The notes under the pieces are model-generated. The model was not told the origin of the DNA, searched no databases, and was given only the letters and a program-made list of their open reading frames with translations. A stretch of DNA of 64,000 nt from Pseudomonas cavernae. GTDB taxonomy: Bacteria; Pseudomonadota; Gammaproteobacteria; Pseudomonadales; Pseudomonadaceae. Both the position numbers and the translations under genes were made by a program. Where the stretch lies: positions 3,472,001 to 3,536,000 of the forward strand of contig NZ_CP032419.1 in NCBI RefSeq assembly GCF_003595175.1, read 5' to 3'. Shown in pieces: positions 7,977 through 16,168 of the stretch. The number at the start of each line of letters is the position of its first letter. Within the stretch, counting starts at the first letter, position 1.

Positions 7977-8726
7977 TCACTCCGCCTTGAGGCCCAGCTC
8001 CTGACGTAATTCGCGGGCGGTGAGCCTCTTCGCCGAGATGCCGGTGCCGTAGTCGAACTGCTTCGCGCTGCTGAGCGGGCCGACTATCACCGGGTCGAAA
8101 CCGGCATCCCGGACCAGACCAGCCGCGATCCGCAGGGCTTCGGCGTCATCCGCGGCAAGGGGGATGGCGAGCTTCTCGCCGCGGCGATGCGCTTGGCTGC
8201 GCAGGTTGCCGGCGGAAATCGCGTTGAAGGCGCGCACCAAGCGCACACCGGGAAGAAAGCCCTTGGAGGCGAGCCCGGCCCCGAGCTCGCGCGCTTGCTC
8301 CGCCATTTGGCCATCGCGAATCGGAATGGGGTTGCCGGCGTCCAGCACGATTTTGCCGGCCAGTTCCTTGGCGTAGTCGCGACCGATCTGCGGCGTGGCG
8401 CCGTAGGGCACCGCGAGCATCACCACGTCACCGAAAACCGCAGCCTGGCGCGGCGTGCCGGCCCGCGCCTTGGGACCCAACTCAGCGGCCAAAAGCTGGA
8501 GCCGCTCAGGGTGCCGCGAGGCGATCAGCACTTCATGCCCGGCATCGACCCACAAGCGCGCCAGCGCGCTGCCGATATTGCCCGTGCCGATGATGCCAAT
8601 CTTGAGCGGCTGGCTCGCCACCGTCGGCTGCTCGCCCTGGGCTTGAACCAGGCTGGCCGCCAGGATCAGGGTAAGCGCCAGAAAGCGGGCGGATATCGGC
8701 TTGAAGATGCTCGCTGCAGTGGTCAT
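7977..8726 (-). CDS. NAD(P)-binding F420-reductase-like protein with signal peptide, 249 aa
   Basis: The Rossmann nucleotide-binding start KIGIIGTGNIGSALARLWVDAGHEV (from about residue 42) and VMLAVPYGAT, VLDAGNPIP, LVRAFNAI match the NADPH-dependent F420 oxidoreductase-like family (COG2085). Unusually, it is preceded by a convincing signal peptide (ARFLALTLILAASLVQAQG), which would place a dinucleotide-binding enzyme in the periplasm. Start at 8726 has GGGAGGAAACCGCG upstream. Most family members lack this leader. Substrate unknown; pseudomonads do not normally use F420, so NADP(H) with another partner is more likely. Confidence 0.8.
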   Translation of the reverse strand: MTTAASIFKPISARFLALTLILAASLVQAQGEQPTVASQPLKIGIIGTGNIGSALARLWVDAGHEVLIASRHPERLQLLAAELGPKARAGTPRQAAVFGDVVMLAVPYGATPQIGRDYAKELAGKIVLDAGNPIPIRDGQMAEQARELGAGLASKGFLPGVRLVRAFNAISAGNLRSQAHRRGEKLAIPLAADDAEALRIAAGLVRDAGFDPVIVGPLSSAKQFDYGTGISAKRLTARELRQELGLKAE

Positions 8727-8933
8727 CGCGGTTTCCTCCCGTGCTGCTGCATCACGCACGCATCACGCCCGCAGCATGCAGATCGGTATAGCAAACGCCG
8801 CTCGGGTAACCCGGCTGGACACGCGTTGATCGTGTTCCAAGGACGAATGTCGGCAAGCCGCCCAGCCACCGACTTAGCGAGCTATTCTTGACTACAAGCA
8901 TTCATGCAGGCTGGTGCAGCCTGGGAGGTGGTA

Positions 8934-8963
8934 ATGGCCAAAGAGCGTTCAGCTTCTATCTAG
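8934..8963 (+). other. Possible 9-codon upstream ORF
   Basis: A strong GGGAGGTGG site precedes ATG GCC AAA GAG CGT TCA GCT TCT ATC TAG, giving MAKERSASI. It ends 28 bp before the start of the small basic protein gene at 8992. It could be a leader peptide or a chance match. Confidence 0.3.
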
Positions 8964-8991
8964 AATCCAACCACGCCCTGGAGATCCCCTC

Positions 8992-9120
8992 ATGAAAAGT
9001 CTGGACAGCAAAAAACAGGCAAAGAAAAAGCCGCTTAAATCCGCCCACGATAAGCGCATGGCCAAACGCGCGAAGAAAACCGGTACCACGCTGCTGGGCA
9101 GCCACGCGGCTACTCCGTAA
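8992..9120 (+). CDS. Small lysine-rich protein, 42 aa
   Basis: An ATG frame of 43 codons that is easily missed. Sequence runs MKSLDSKKQAKKKPLKSAHD, then KRMAKRAKKTGTTLLGSHAA and TP. About one residue in three is Lys or Arg and they cluster in the first 30 residues, suggesting RNA or ribosome contact. No membrane segment. The codon choice (AAA/AAG, CGC, CTG) looks like real coding. A weak GGAGATCCCCTC site precedes it. Function unknown. Confidence 0.6.
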   Translation: MKSLDSKKQAKKKPLKSAHDKRMAKRAKKTGTTLLGSHAATP

Positions 9121-9314
9121 CCCCTCCTGCCACCCGGCACATCGCGCTTGCGCTGCGCCGGGTGCGCTCAGCTTCTACTCCCTATCAGTCTCTGCACGCA
9201 TGGCCAGCGACGAACCTTGCGCGGGTCTGGTCGCGCGCCCTGCGCATGCCCGAGCAGACACGACTAGGCTGTTTAAGGCAGGCTCCGGGGCCGAGATCCG
9301 GCAAGGTGGATGGG

Positions 9315-9854
9315 ATGCGGAAAATGGGCAAGTGGATGGCGATCGGCATGGCGCTTGCGCTGGCCGGATGCGCCTCGCACTCCTGCGATGAGCCGCTGAG
9401 CGGCAGCCCGTGCCGCGAGGAACGCCTGCTGCATCAGAACGATATGCTGCAGGCCAAGCTGCTGCTCGCTTCCGGCGATCCGGAGAACTACGAACTGGCC
9501 AAGGCGCTGCTCGACCGCGCCGCCACGCAGGACACGACCGGCGAAGCGGAGTTCTATCAGGCGGTACTGATGATCCGCCAGGGCCCGGAGGTGGACGAAG
9601 TACTGGCGCTACTGGAGCGCGCCGCCGGCAAGGGCCATCCACATGCCACCGCCCTGCTCTACAAGGTCTACGCCGAACCCTATCTGCTCAGCACGGCCGA
9701 TCCGCGCAAGGCCAATGCATACCGCGCCGCCTACGCCAATCTGGACGTGGCGAAGAGCGGTTATCCATCATTCGAACAGGCCCTGAAGGTGGTCAATGCG
9801 CTGGTGACCGAGCCGCCGGCCACTGCCGCCGCACAGCCGGAGCCCGCGCAATAA
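9315..9854 (+). CDS. Predicted lipoprotein with Sel1/TPR-like helices, 179 aa
   Basis: Start at 9315 is preferred: AAGGTGG precedes it and the next residues form a lipoprotein signal (MRKMGKWMAIGMALALAGC, lipobox LAGC). The mature part is alpha-helical, with repeat-like blocks LLHQNDMLQAKLLLASGDPENYELAKALLDRAA, AEFYQAVLMIRQGPEVDEVLALLERAAGKGHPHATALLYKVYA, typical of Sel1/TPR solenoids. The tail is Pro/Ala-rich. Likely anchored to the envelope with a protein-binding role. Monocistronic. Confidence 0.75.
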   Translation: MRKMGKWMAIGMALALAGCASHSCDEPLSGSPCREERLLHQNDMLQAKLLLASGDPENYELAKALLDRAATQDTTGEAEFYQAVLMIRQGPEVDEVLALLERAAGKGHPHATALLYKVYAEPYLLSTADPRKANAYRAAYANLDVAKSGYPSFEQALKVVNALVTEPPATAAAQPEPAQ

Positions 9855-10239
9855 CACCCCATCTGGAACTGGCCGAAACCGGAAGTGCCGCTCCGGGCTG
9901 CGTGGCCGCGGGGCGCAAATGACATCTGTTCCGGCGGATGATCTGACCCCGCTGAAGATAGCCGCAGCCGCCGAGTGGCGACTCTTGCGGCAAGTCGGCG
10001 GTGTGCCTGATCCACTCGGCGGTGCACGAACCCGGGCCGACCACCGAGCAGAAAAAACATAAATGCCTAGGTAAACCGCCCTGAGGCGTGTAAGGTGATC
10101 TCACTGTGCTGCATGTGTCACCGTAAATCGACCTGCTTAGATCTCGATCCAATCATTCCCTCGGTTTCTTTACTCTTTGCACTCAGTCGCGGCTTGGGCT
10201 TTTCCAAGACTGCGTTCACTTTGTTCAAGGAGCATCAAC
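9855..10239. other. Intergenic region and cold-shock leader
   Basis: A 385-bp gap. The part from about 10085 to 10239 is T-rich and likely includes the promoter and long 5' leader usual for csp genes. A 47-codon frame at 9919-10062 has no Shine-Dalgarno or family signature and I do not call it. Confidence 0.4.
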
Positions 10240-10449
10240 ATGTCCGATCGTCAAACTGGCACCGTCAAGTGGTTCAACGATGAAAAAGGCTTCGGCTTCA
10301 TCACCCCGGAAAGCGGCGCTGACCTGTTCGTTCACTACCGCTCGATCCAGAGCGCTGGCTTCAAAAGCCTGCAAGAAGGCCAAAAGGTCTCCTTCACCGC
10401 AGTGAAAGGCCAGAAAGGCATGCAAGCGGATGACGTTCAGGTGATCTAA
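10240..10449 (+). CDS. Cold-shock domain protein (CspA family), 69 aa
   Basis: Complete single cold-shock domain: [19 protein letters not shown] carries RNP1 (KGFGFI), DLFVHYRSI carries RNP2 (LFVHY), then [30 protein letters not shown]. It is a single-stranded nucleic acid-binding RNA chaperone. Tyr replaces the more usual Phe in the FVH(F/Y) motif, as in many Pseudomonas Csp proteins. Start at 10240 has CAAGGAG eight bases upstream, which fixes it over the upstream ATG at 10177. A clear terminator follows at 10468. Confidence 0.96.
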   Translation: MSDRQTGTVKWFNDEKGFGFITPESGADLFVHYRSIQSAGFKSLQEGQKVSFTAVKGQKGMQADDVQVI

Positions 10450-10467
10450 TCACCCCGTCATACCGAG

Positions 10468-10493
10468 AAAACCGGCCTCGTGCCGGTTTTTTT
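10468..10493 (+). terminator. Intrinsic terminator of the cold-shock gene
   Basis: AAAACCGGC-CTCGT-GCCGGTTTTTTT: an 8-bp GC-rich stem followed by seven T, 18 bp after the csp stop codon. Confidence 0.9.
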
Positions 10494-10542
10494 ATTCGGG
10501 TCGCAGCCTGCGGCCCACTTTCCTGAAAAGAGGACGAATACC

Positions 10543-10722
10543 ATGCGCGTCAAGGGATCCAGCAGTAAACCCAAGCCAGCCCCGGCGGTGGAAACTCGCG
10601 AATCCATCGAAGCTCAGGTGGCCGCCTTTCTTAACTCTGGCGGCGAGATTCAGGAAATCGCTCGCGGCGTGAGCGGCCAGGTGTATACACCGACCCGTCA
10701 TATCAGCCTCGGGAAAAAGTGA
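10543..10722 (+). CDS. Small protein with SutA-like C-terminal motif, 59 aa
   Basis: Start at 10543 (MRVKGSSSKPKPAPAVETRE) has AAAGAGGACG upstream. The first 20 residues are basic and Pro-rich and the rest reads IEAQVAAFLNSGGEIQEIA then RGVSGQVYTPTRHISLGKK. The FLxxGGxxQEI core recalls the conserved segment of SutA, the RNA polymerase-binding regulator of slow-growing Pseudomonas, but the acidic N-terminal region of SutA is missing. It follows the cold-shock gene beyond a strong terminator, so it likely has its own promoter or depends on read-through. Role unproven. Confidence 0.65.
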   Translation: MRVKGSSSKPKPAPAVETRESIEAQVAAFLNSGGEIQEIARGVSGQVYTPTRHISLGKK

Positions 10723-10789
10723 TTCGCCCCGCAGCCTCGCGCCAGGCCTCCCGACGGAGCCTGTGCGCAGGGGCAAGCGGTTAGCCCCT

Positions 10790-11076
10790 ATCTCAATTCG
10801 CCGCAGCCTGCTGCGGGAAGTCTTTCTGCCCCGAGTCCTTGCCCTCCGCCTGGTGAGTTCGACCACCGCGCTCAATTCGGCGTCCAGCAACAGAACGAAG
10901 ATCGCCCCCGACACTACCGTACATGGCGCTGTAGTCGGCGAAGTTCTGCACGTCGTACCCAAGCCGAGCGAGGCGATGCCCCAGACGAGCACCGCCAGCA
11001 CCGAGCCGGGAGCAATGAAGCAGAATTTCTGCTTCACGTCCGGGGTGAGGTAGTAGGTCAGCGCCACCGCCATCAT
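10790..11076 (-). pseudogene. Decayed YihY/BrkB family membrane protein, C-terminal remnant
   Basis: Reading leftward, one frame gives YYLTPDVKQKFCFIAPGSVLA then VLVWGIASLGL. A second frame continues with GYDVQNFADYSAMYGSVGG, the first resumes with AIFVLLLDAELSAVVE, and the second ends IERGGRTHQAEGKDSGQKDFPQ. Put together this follows the end of YihY/BrkB inner-membrane proteins (SPGS..L..W..AS..F..Y...F..Y...YGS.GG...LLLW...). At least three frame changes, loss of the WLY-type helix region and the absence of about 200 N-terminal residues make it a pseudogene. Confidence 0.75.
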
Positions 11077-11119
11077 CCCAAACGGACGACAGTGTCACCG
11101 GCAAGGCAGCGGGCAGGCG

Positions 11120-11956
11120 TCAGCTCAGCTCGATGCGGTCGGCGTGGATGACGATCAGACCCTGCTTGTACAGGCCGCCGATGGCCTTCTTGAAGCTGCC
11201 CTTGCTGACACCGAAACGGTGGCTGATCTCCGCCGGATCGCTCTTGTCGCTGACATAGAGCACGCCACTGTTGTCGCGCAGCTGTTTGAGGATGTTGTCA
11301 CTCAGGGCGTCCGGCGCATCCTTGCCGACCGCCTGCAGACTCAGGCTGATCTTGCCGTCGGCGCGCACTTCCTTGATGAAGCCCTGGTCGCGGAAACCGA
11401 TGCGCAGCGGCTTGAACAGTTCGTTCTTGTGCACCAGCGCCCAGTGCTGGTTATCGAGGATGACCTTGATGCCCATGGGCGAGGATTCCGCCGCCAGGAA
11501 TTCCACCGGCTGGCCGACCCGGTAACTGGGCGGGGTCTTGTCCAGGTAGCGGTCCAGCCGGGCGGTGGCGGTGATGCGCCGGGTGTGCTTGTCCAGGTAG
11601 ACGTGGACCACGCAGTAATCGCCGACCTTCAGCTGGCGCTTCTCCTCCGAGAAGGGCAGCAGCAGATCCTTGGGCAGGCCCCAGTCGAGGAAGATGCCGA
11701 TGCTATTGATCTCCGCCACCTTGAGGCTGGCGAACTCGCCGACCTGCACCTTGGGCCGCTCGGTGGTCGCGATCAGACGGTCGTCGCTGTCGAGGTAGAT
11801 GAACACGTTCAGCCAGTCATCGACCTCGCTGGGCACGTCCTTCGGCACATAACGGTTGGGCAGCAGGATTTCGCCATCGCTGCCGCCATCCAGATACAAG
11901 CCGAAGTCGGTCTGCTTGACCACCTGCAAACTGTTGTAACGCCCCACTAACGCCAT
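11120..11956 (-). CDS. S1-domain RNA-binding protein, CvfB/YitL family, 278 aa
   Basis: Three S1-like beta-barrel segments (about 3-60, 65-130 and 145-210) followed by a winged-helix end. Typical strings are [50 protein letters not shown] and [28 protein letters not shown]. CvfB relatives bind RNA and affect virulence gene expression in Firmicutes; the proteobacterial role is not settled. Start set at ATG 11956, preceded by AGGGGTGG. The neighbouring VF530 gene is divergent. Confidence 0.88.
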   Translation of the reverse strand: MALVGRYNSLQVVKQTDFGLYLDGGSDGEILLPNRYVPKDVPSEVDDWLNVFIYLDSDDRLIATTERPKVQVGEFASLKVAEINSIGIFLDWGLPKDLLLPFSEEKRQLKVGDYCVVHVYLDKHTRRITATARLDRYLDKTPPSYRVGQPVEFLAAESSPMGIKVILDNQHWALVHKNELFKPLRIGFRDQGFIKEVRADGKISLSLQAVGKDAPDALSDNILKQLRDNSGVLYVSDKSDPAEISHRFGVSKGSFKKAIGGLYKQGLIVIHADRIELS

Positions 11957-12074
11957 ATTCACCACCCCTGCTGCGAGGCCGATATTCTACCCGAGTTTCA
12001 CTCGCGGCCACGGCGGGCATGACGCGTCCGTCGCCTTGGCCGATAATGGCCAGCCCTCCTTCCGAGCCCGACCG

Positions 12075-12296
12075 ATGACCAGCCCACGGCCCCAAACCCC
12101 TCTGCACGGCGTTACCCTCGAAGCCGTGGTCACCGCCCTGGTCGACCATTACGGCTGGGCCCGGCTCGGCCAACTGATCGCGATTCGCTGCTTCCAGAGC
12201 GACCCGAGCATCAAATCCAGCCTGAAATTCCTGCGCAAAACCCCGTGGGCACGCGAGAAAGTCGAAGCGCTGTATATCCAACTCAAGACTCAGTAA
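12075..12296 (+). CDS. VF530 family DNA-binding protein, 73 aa
   Basis: A small globular protein ([59 protein letters not shown]) matching the VF530/DUF2132 family, for which a DNA-binding-like helical fold is known but no function. The conserved [35 protein letters not shown] pattern is complete. Start at 12075 (MTSPRPQ) is chosen because the preceding residues are not conserved in style. Divergent from the S1 protein gene. Confidence 0.9.
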   Translation: MTSPRPQTPLHGVTLEAVVTALVDHYGWARLGQLIAIRCFQSDPSIKSSLKFLRKTPWAREKVEALYIQLKTQ

Positions 12297-12475
12297 CCCT
12301 CCCGCCTGCGCCGAATACCTGGGCGCAAAACATCTCCTTACATTCTTTAACCGGCTTCTTTTGCACGGGCGTACTGGCGGCTAGCAGAGAGTTATTTCAC
12401 ACTCATGACACGTCGCTGAATTCTGGCAATTACTGTTGTCCAACGGATACTCGCTGCCCAATCTCAGGAGCTCCT

Positions 12476-14689
12476 GTGCGCCCTACTAGCCGTTGGTTGC
12501 AACTGCCCCAGGGTTCTTCATTACTGGCCCTCAGCGTCCTCTTTCTGCTCATCCCTCTGGCCAGCCGCTATTGGCTGGGCTGGTCGGGCGGCTTCGGTTA
12601 TTTGTCCGACCTGGGTGTCGGCAGTTTGCTAATTCTCCTGCTGCACAACCGCTCGCTGCTGCTCGCCGTGCCGGTGATGCTGGTCTGGAGCCTGTTCACC
12701 CTGGGTACTGCGGAGTTGCTATCGGCCGTCGGGCGGATGCCCGAATGGGGTGACATCAAATACCTGACCGACCCGCAGTTCGTCAGCCATTCCACCGAGG
12801 GCGGCGGCATCACTCACCTGTGGCTGGCATGCAGCCTGGGCCTTGGCATAGTGGCCTGCGTGCTCACCGGCTGGCGCCGCCCCGCGGCCAAGCGCCTGCC
12901 GGCTTACTGGTATGCTCTGCCGGCCGTGCTGCTGGCCAGCCATGCGGGCGGTCAGTACGCCAACCCCAGCGAAGCCGACCAGTGGAAGCAGTTCAATCTG
13001 CCGCACAAGCTTCTGGCCGAGGGTTTCAATGCCGGCCAACTGGCGCTGGAAGATTGGCTGGACGGCGATACCCCCGAGCTGCCGCCGGACATCGCCGGCC
13101 TGACCCGGCTTGACCTCAGCGGCACCCGCCTGCTGCCGGCGCATGGCAAGGCGCGCAACGTCTTGATCGTCACCCTCGAAGGCATTCCCGGCGCCTACAT
13201 CGCCCCCAACCGCGCGGCAATCAACAGCAGCTATCACGAAGACCTGATGCCCCGCCTCAGCCAGTGGGCCACGCGCAGCATGAGCACGCCGGACTATGTC
13301 CTGCATGCGCACCAGACCATTCGCGGCCTGTACTCCATGCTCTGCGGCGACTACGACAAGCTCGACAGCGGCACGCCGAAGGGCGTGGAGATGCTCAACA
13401 ACGAGCTGCGCAACCAGCAGTGCCTGCCCGCGCAGCTGCGCGAACAGGGCTTCCGCACCCACTTCCTGCAGGGCGCCGGGCTGCGCTTCATGGCCAAAGA
13501 CAAGATCATGCCGCACATCGGCTTCGACAAGACCCGCGGCCGCGACTGGTTCAAGAACAAGCCGTACCTGGAATTCCCCTGGGGCATGGACGACAAGGCC
13601 TACTTCGAAGGCGCGCTGACCTACGTCAAGCAGCTGCGTCAGCAGAAGAAGCCATGGATGCTCACCCTGCTGACCGTCGGCACCCACCAGCCCTACTCCG
13701 CGCCCGACGAGTACCTGGCGCGCTACCCCAGCGCCAAGCAGGCGGCCATCGGCTACCTCGACGATGCCGTCGCCGACTTCCTCGCCGGGCTGGAGAAACA
13801 GGGGGTATTGAAGGACACCCTGGTAATCGTCACCTCGGACGAATCCCACGGCGTCGAAGACGTGCGTCTGGCCTCGGCCTGGGGCTTCAACCTGGTATTG
13901 GCGCCCGAGCAAGCTCAACTGCCGGCATTCAAACGTGGCGTGTACGGGCATGTCGACCTGACCACCTCGGTGCTCGACTACTTCGGCTTCAGCGTGCCGT
14001 CCAACCTCTCCGGCCGCTCGCTGTTCCGCGACTATGCCAGCGGCCGCGAGATCATCTCCTACACCAACGGCCTGCTGCGCGAGCACGATGGCAAAGGCAC
14101 CCTAGTCGAGTGCAACTTCCAGCAGGTGTGTCGGCGCTATGCCAGCGACGGCTTCATCGCCGACCAGGCCCGCTATCTCGGGCGCTTCCGCGGCAAACAG
14201 GCGCGCCTGGTAGCCCTGCGCGCCGCTCAGCTCGACCAGTCCCTGACCAGCGGGCAGATCGGCCAGCAGTACCAGTTCGCCAACCGCGAGCGCATCCGCC
14301 TGAGGGAAACCCTGGGCAACGACTGGAGCGACAACCTGATCGGCGCCCAATACCTGGAGCTGCCGAAAGGCACCCATACCCGGGTCAACCTGAAGATCCG
14401 CGCGGTACGCCTGGACAAGCAAGGCGCCAAGCTCTTGCTCAAGACCAAGGAGTTCGACCGCGATGTGGCCGCACTGGTCCCCGAACTGCCGCCACTCAAG
14501 CCCGGCAAGACTCTGGAGCTGAGCTTCGGTTTCGACAACCTGGTGACCCGCAAGGCGTTCTCCTTCCACCTGCTCGGCCAAGGCCGTGGCGCCATCGAGA
14601 TCGCCGACTTCAGCGTGATTACCGAACCGCTGCTGGGCGACGAGTTGCTGGAGCTGGAGAAGACCGAGAAAAGCGCGCTGGCGCAATAA
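12476..14689 (+). CDS. LtaS/MdoB-like membrane sulfatase-fold transferase, 737 aa
   Basis: GTG start at 12476 with AGGAG five bases upstream. About five N-terminal membrane helices (residues 10-170) precede a large periplasmic sulfatase-fold domain (about 220-530). Catalytic features: NVLIVTLEGIPGAYI (first metal segment), the candidate nucleophile T281 in HAHQTIRGLYSM, VGTHQPYSAP and TSDESHGVED. The family transfers phosphoglycerol or phosphoethanolamine groups to envelope glycans or lipids, or hydrolyses them. The C-terminal 150 residues are an extra beta-rich region. It stands alone, so the acceptor cannot be inferred. Confidence 0.88.
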   Translation: MRPTSRWLQLPQGSSLLALSVLFLLIPLASRYWLGWSGGFGYLSDLGVGSLLILLLHNRSLLLAVPVMLVWSLFTLGTAELLSAVGRMPEWGDIKYLTDPQFVSHSTEGGGITHLWLACSLGLGIVACVLTGWRRPAAKRLPAYWYALPAVLLASHAGGQYANPSEADQWKQFNLPHKLLAEGFNAGQLALEDWLDGDTPELPPDIAGLTRLDLSGTRLLPAHGKARNVLIVTLEGIPGAYIAPNRAAINSSYHEDLMPRLSQWATRSMSTPDYVLHAHQTIRGLYSMLCGDYDKLDSGTPKGVEMLNNELRNQQCLPAQLREQGFRTHFLQGAGLRFMAKDKIMPHIGFDKTRGRDWFKNKPYLEFPWGMDDKAYFEGALTYVKQLRQQKKPWMLTLLTVGTHQPYSAPDEYLARYPSAKQAAIGYLDDAVADFLAGLEKQGVLKDTLVIVTSDESHGVEDVRLASAWGFNLVLAPEQAQLPAFKRGVYGHVDLTTSVLDYFGFSVPSNLSGRSLFRDYASGREIISYTNGLLREHDGKGTLVECNFQQVCRRYASDGFIADQARYLGRFRGKQARLVALRAAQLDQSLTSGQIGQQYQFANRERIRLRETLGNDWSDNLIGAQYLELPKGTHTRVNLKIRAVRLDKQGAKLLLKTKEFDRDVAALVPELPPLKPGKTLELSFGFDNLVTRKAFSFHLLGQGRGAIEIADFSVITEPLLGDELLELEKTEKSALAQ

Positions 14690-14741
14690 TCCGCCGTACC
14701 GCGCAAATAAATGGAGTCCCTTTGTTGCGGTCTTGATCCCC

Positions 14742-15329
14742 CTATTTCCGCCCCAGCGCCGGCACATACATCGAACGCTTCGGCTCGGCGAACACGCGGC
14801 GCAGCATCGGCTCGAAGAATTCCAGCGGCTTGGTCGGGTAGTCCGGGTCGAAGGCTAGCGCGTCGTACCTGGCGCAGAACTCCACGGTGCGCTCGAAGCA
14901 CGGGTGGTCGCGCAACTGGTCGCGCAGGTTGCGATCCTTGCCCAGCAGATGGAAGAAGTAATAGCTCTGCACGATGCCGTGCTTCTCCACCATCCACAGA
15001 TTCTCCTCGCTGACGAAGGGTTTGAGGATGGCGGCGGCGATGTCCGGGTGGTTGTAGGAACCCAGGGTGTCGCCGATGTCGTGGAGCAAGGCGCAGACTA
15101 CGTACTCCTCGTCCTGGCCGTCCTCCCAGGCGCGGGTGGCGGTCTGCAGGGAGTGGCTCAGGCGGTCGACGGCGAAGCCGCCACAGTCGCCTTCGAGCAG
15201 CTGCAGGTGGGCGAGGATGCGATCCGGCAGATAGGGGCCGTAGTGGGTGCGGAATTCGCGGCTGATGATTGCCCAGTCCTCGGCGGTACCGTCTTCCATG
15301 TGGGTAAATTGAGCGCGTTCGTGCTGCAT
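14742..15329 (-). CDS. HD-domain protein with PhnZ/MIOX-type diiron site, 195 aa
   Basis: Numbered from the ATG at 15329, six candidate iron ligands are present in the order of PhnZ and myo-inositol oxygenase: H59 (RLSHSLQTA), H83-D84 (ALLHDIGD), H94 (YNHPDIAA), H117 (VEKHGI) and D156 (ARYDAL). H59 to H83 is 24 residues, as in PhnZ. Hydrolytic HD proteins usually have four of these ligands. The product could be a mixed-valent diiron oxygenase acting on a hydroxylated substrate. It is the last gene of the operon 17258-14742, 68 bp after the aldolase. A plain phosphohydrolase remains possible. Confidence 0.85.
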   Translation of the reverse strand: MQHERAQFTHMEDGTAEDWAIISREFRTHYGPYLPDRILAHLQLLEGDCGGFAVDRLSHSLQTATRAWEDGQDEEYVVCALLHDIGDTLGSYNHPDIAAAILKPFVSEENLWMVEKHGIVQSYYFFHLLGKDRNLRDQLRDHPCFERTVEFCARYDALAFDPDYPTKPLEFFEPMLRRVFAEPKRSMYVPALGRK

Positions 15330-15397
15330 CACAGAGTCTCTCTCTTGTTGTTATGGGGATGCCTCTCCCCGTGGCCGGGGAGAGAGAACGCCGGTAC

Positions 15398-16168
15398 TCA
15401 GGTGTCGTAGCCGGGCATCTGCCGATCGAGCTTGCGCAGCAGCGCCGGCCAGGCCAGCTGGCCGTAGCGGCCGAACATGCCGGTCATGCACATGCTTTCG
15501 GTGGTGGCGCGCGCTTCGTCGGAAGCCTTGTTCAGCGGCCGGCCCATGCTCAGCGCCCGCACCTGCGCGGCGCAGGCACGTTCGAGCATGTGCATGCGCA
15601 CGAAGGCCTCGGCGACGCTGGCGCCGACGGCCAGGGTGCCGTGGTTGCGCAGGATCATCAGGTGCTTGCCACCCAGGTCGCGCTGCAGGCGTTCGCGCTC
15701 CGCCAGGTTTAGCGCCGGGCCTTCGTAGTCGTGGTAGGCCACGTCGCCGGTGAGGAACATCGCGGTCTGCGACAGCGGCAGCAGCCCCTCGGCCAATGCC
15801 GACACGGCCACCCCGTCAGTGGTGTGCAGGTGGATGACGCAGGCCGCGTCGTGGCGCACCTGATGCACCGCGCTGTGGATGGTGAAGCCGGCCTTGTTGG
15901 CGCTGTACGGCGAGTTGCCGATCTGGTTGCCGTCGAGGTCGATCCTGATCAGGTCGGAGGCACGGATCTCGTCGAAGGTCATGCCGAACGGATTGATCAG
16001 GAACTCGTCAGTGGTACCCGGCACCCGTGCGGAGATGTGCGTGGCGATCAGGTCGCTCCAGCCGAACAGTTCGACCAGCCGATAGCAGGCGGCAAGGTCG
16101 ACGCGGGCCTGCCACTCCAGGGCCTCCCGATCGCGGACGGGGCTGGCGATCTTGTGCAGGTCAGTCAT
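15398..16168 (-). CDS. Class II aldolase/adducin-family protein, 256 aa
   Basis: Full-length AraD/FucA-type fold. The zinc ligands are visible as H113 and H115 (VIHLHTTDG) and H176 (ILRNHGTLAVG). The N-terminal ACYRLVELFGWSDLIATHISARVPG and the segment LINPFGMTFDEIRASDLI are typical. Members cleave or epimerise phosphorylated sugars and related aldols, or decarboxylate. The start overlaps the end of the oxygenase gene by 8 bp with GGAGCTGCAGCA before it, so translation is coupled. Its substrate should be the product or precursor of the flanking oxygenases. Confidence 0.9.
   Translation of the reverse strand: MTDLHKIASPVRDREALEWQARVDLAACYRLVELFGWSDLIATHISARVPGTTDEFLINPFGMTFDEIRASDLIRIDLDGNQIGNSPYSANKAGFTIHSAVHQVRHDAACVIHLHTTDGVAVSALAEGLLPLSQTAMFLTGDVAYHDYEGPALNLAERERLQRDLGGKHLMILRNHGTLAVGASVAEAFVRMHMLERACAAQVRALSMGRPLNKASDEARATTESMCMTGMFGRYGQLAWPALLRKLDRQMPGYDT

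Noticed and set aside
9919..10062. 47-codon frame before the cold-shock gene
   Set aside because: No Shine-Dalgarno, no recognisable motif and composition like non-coding sequence.
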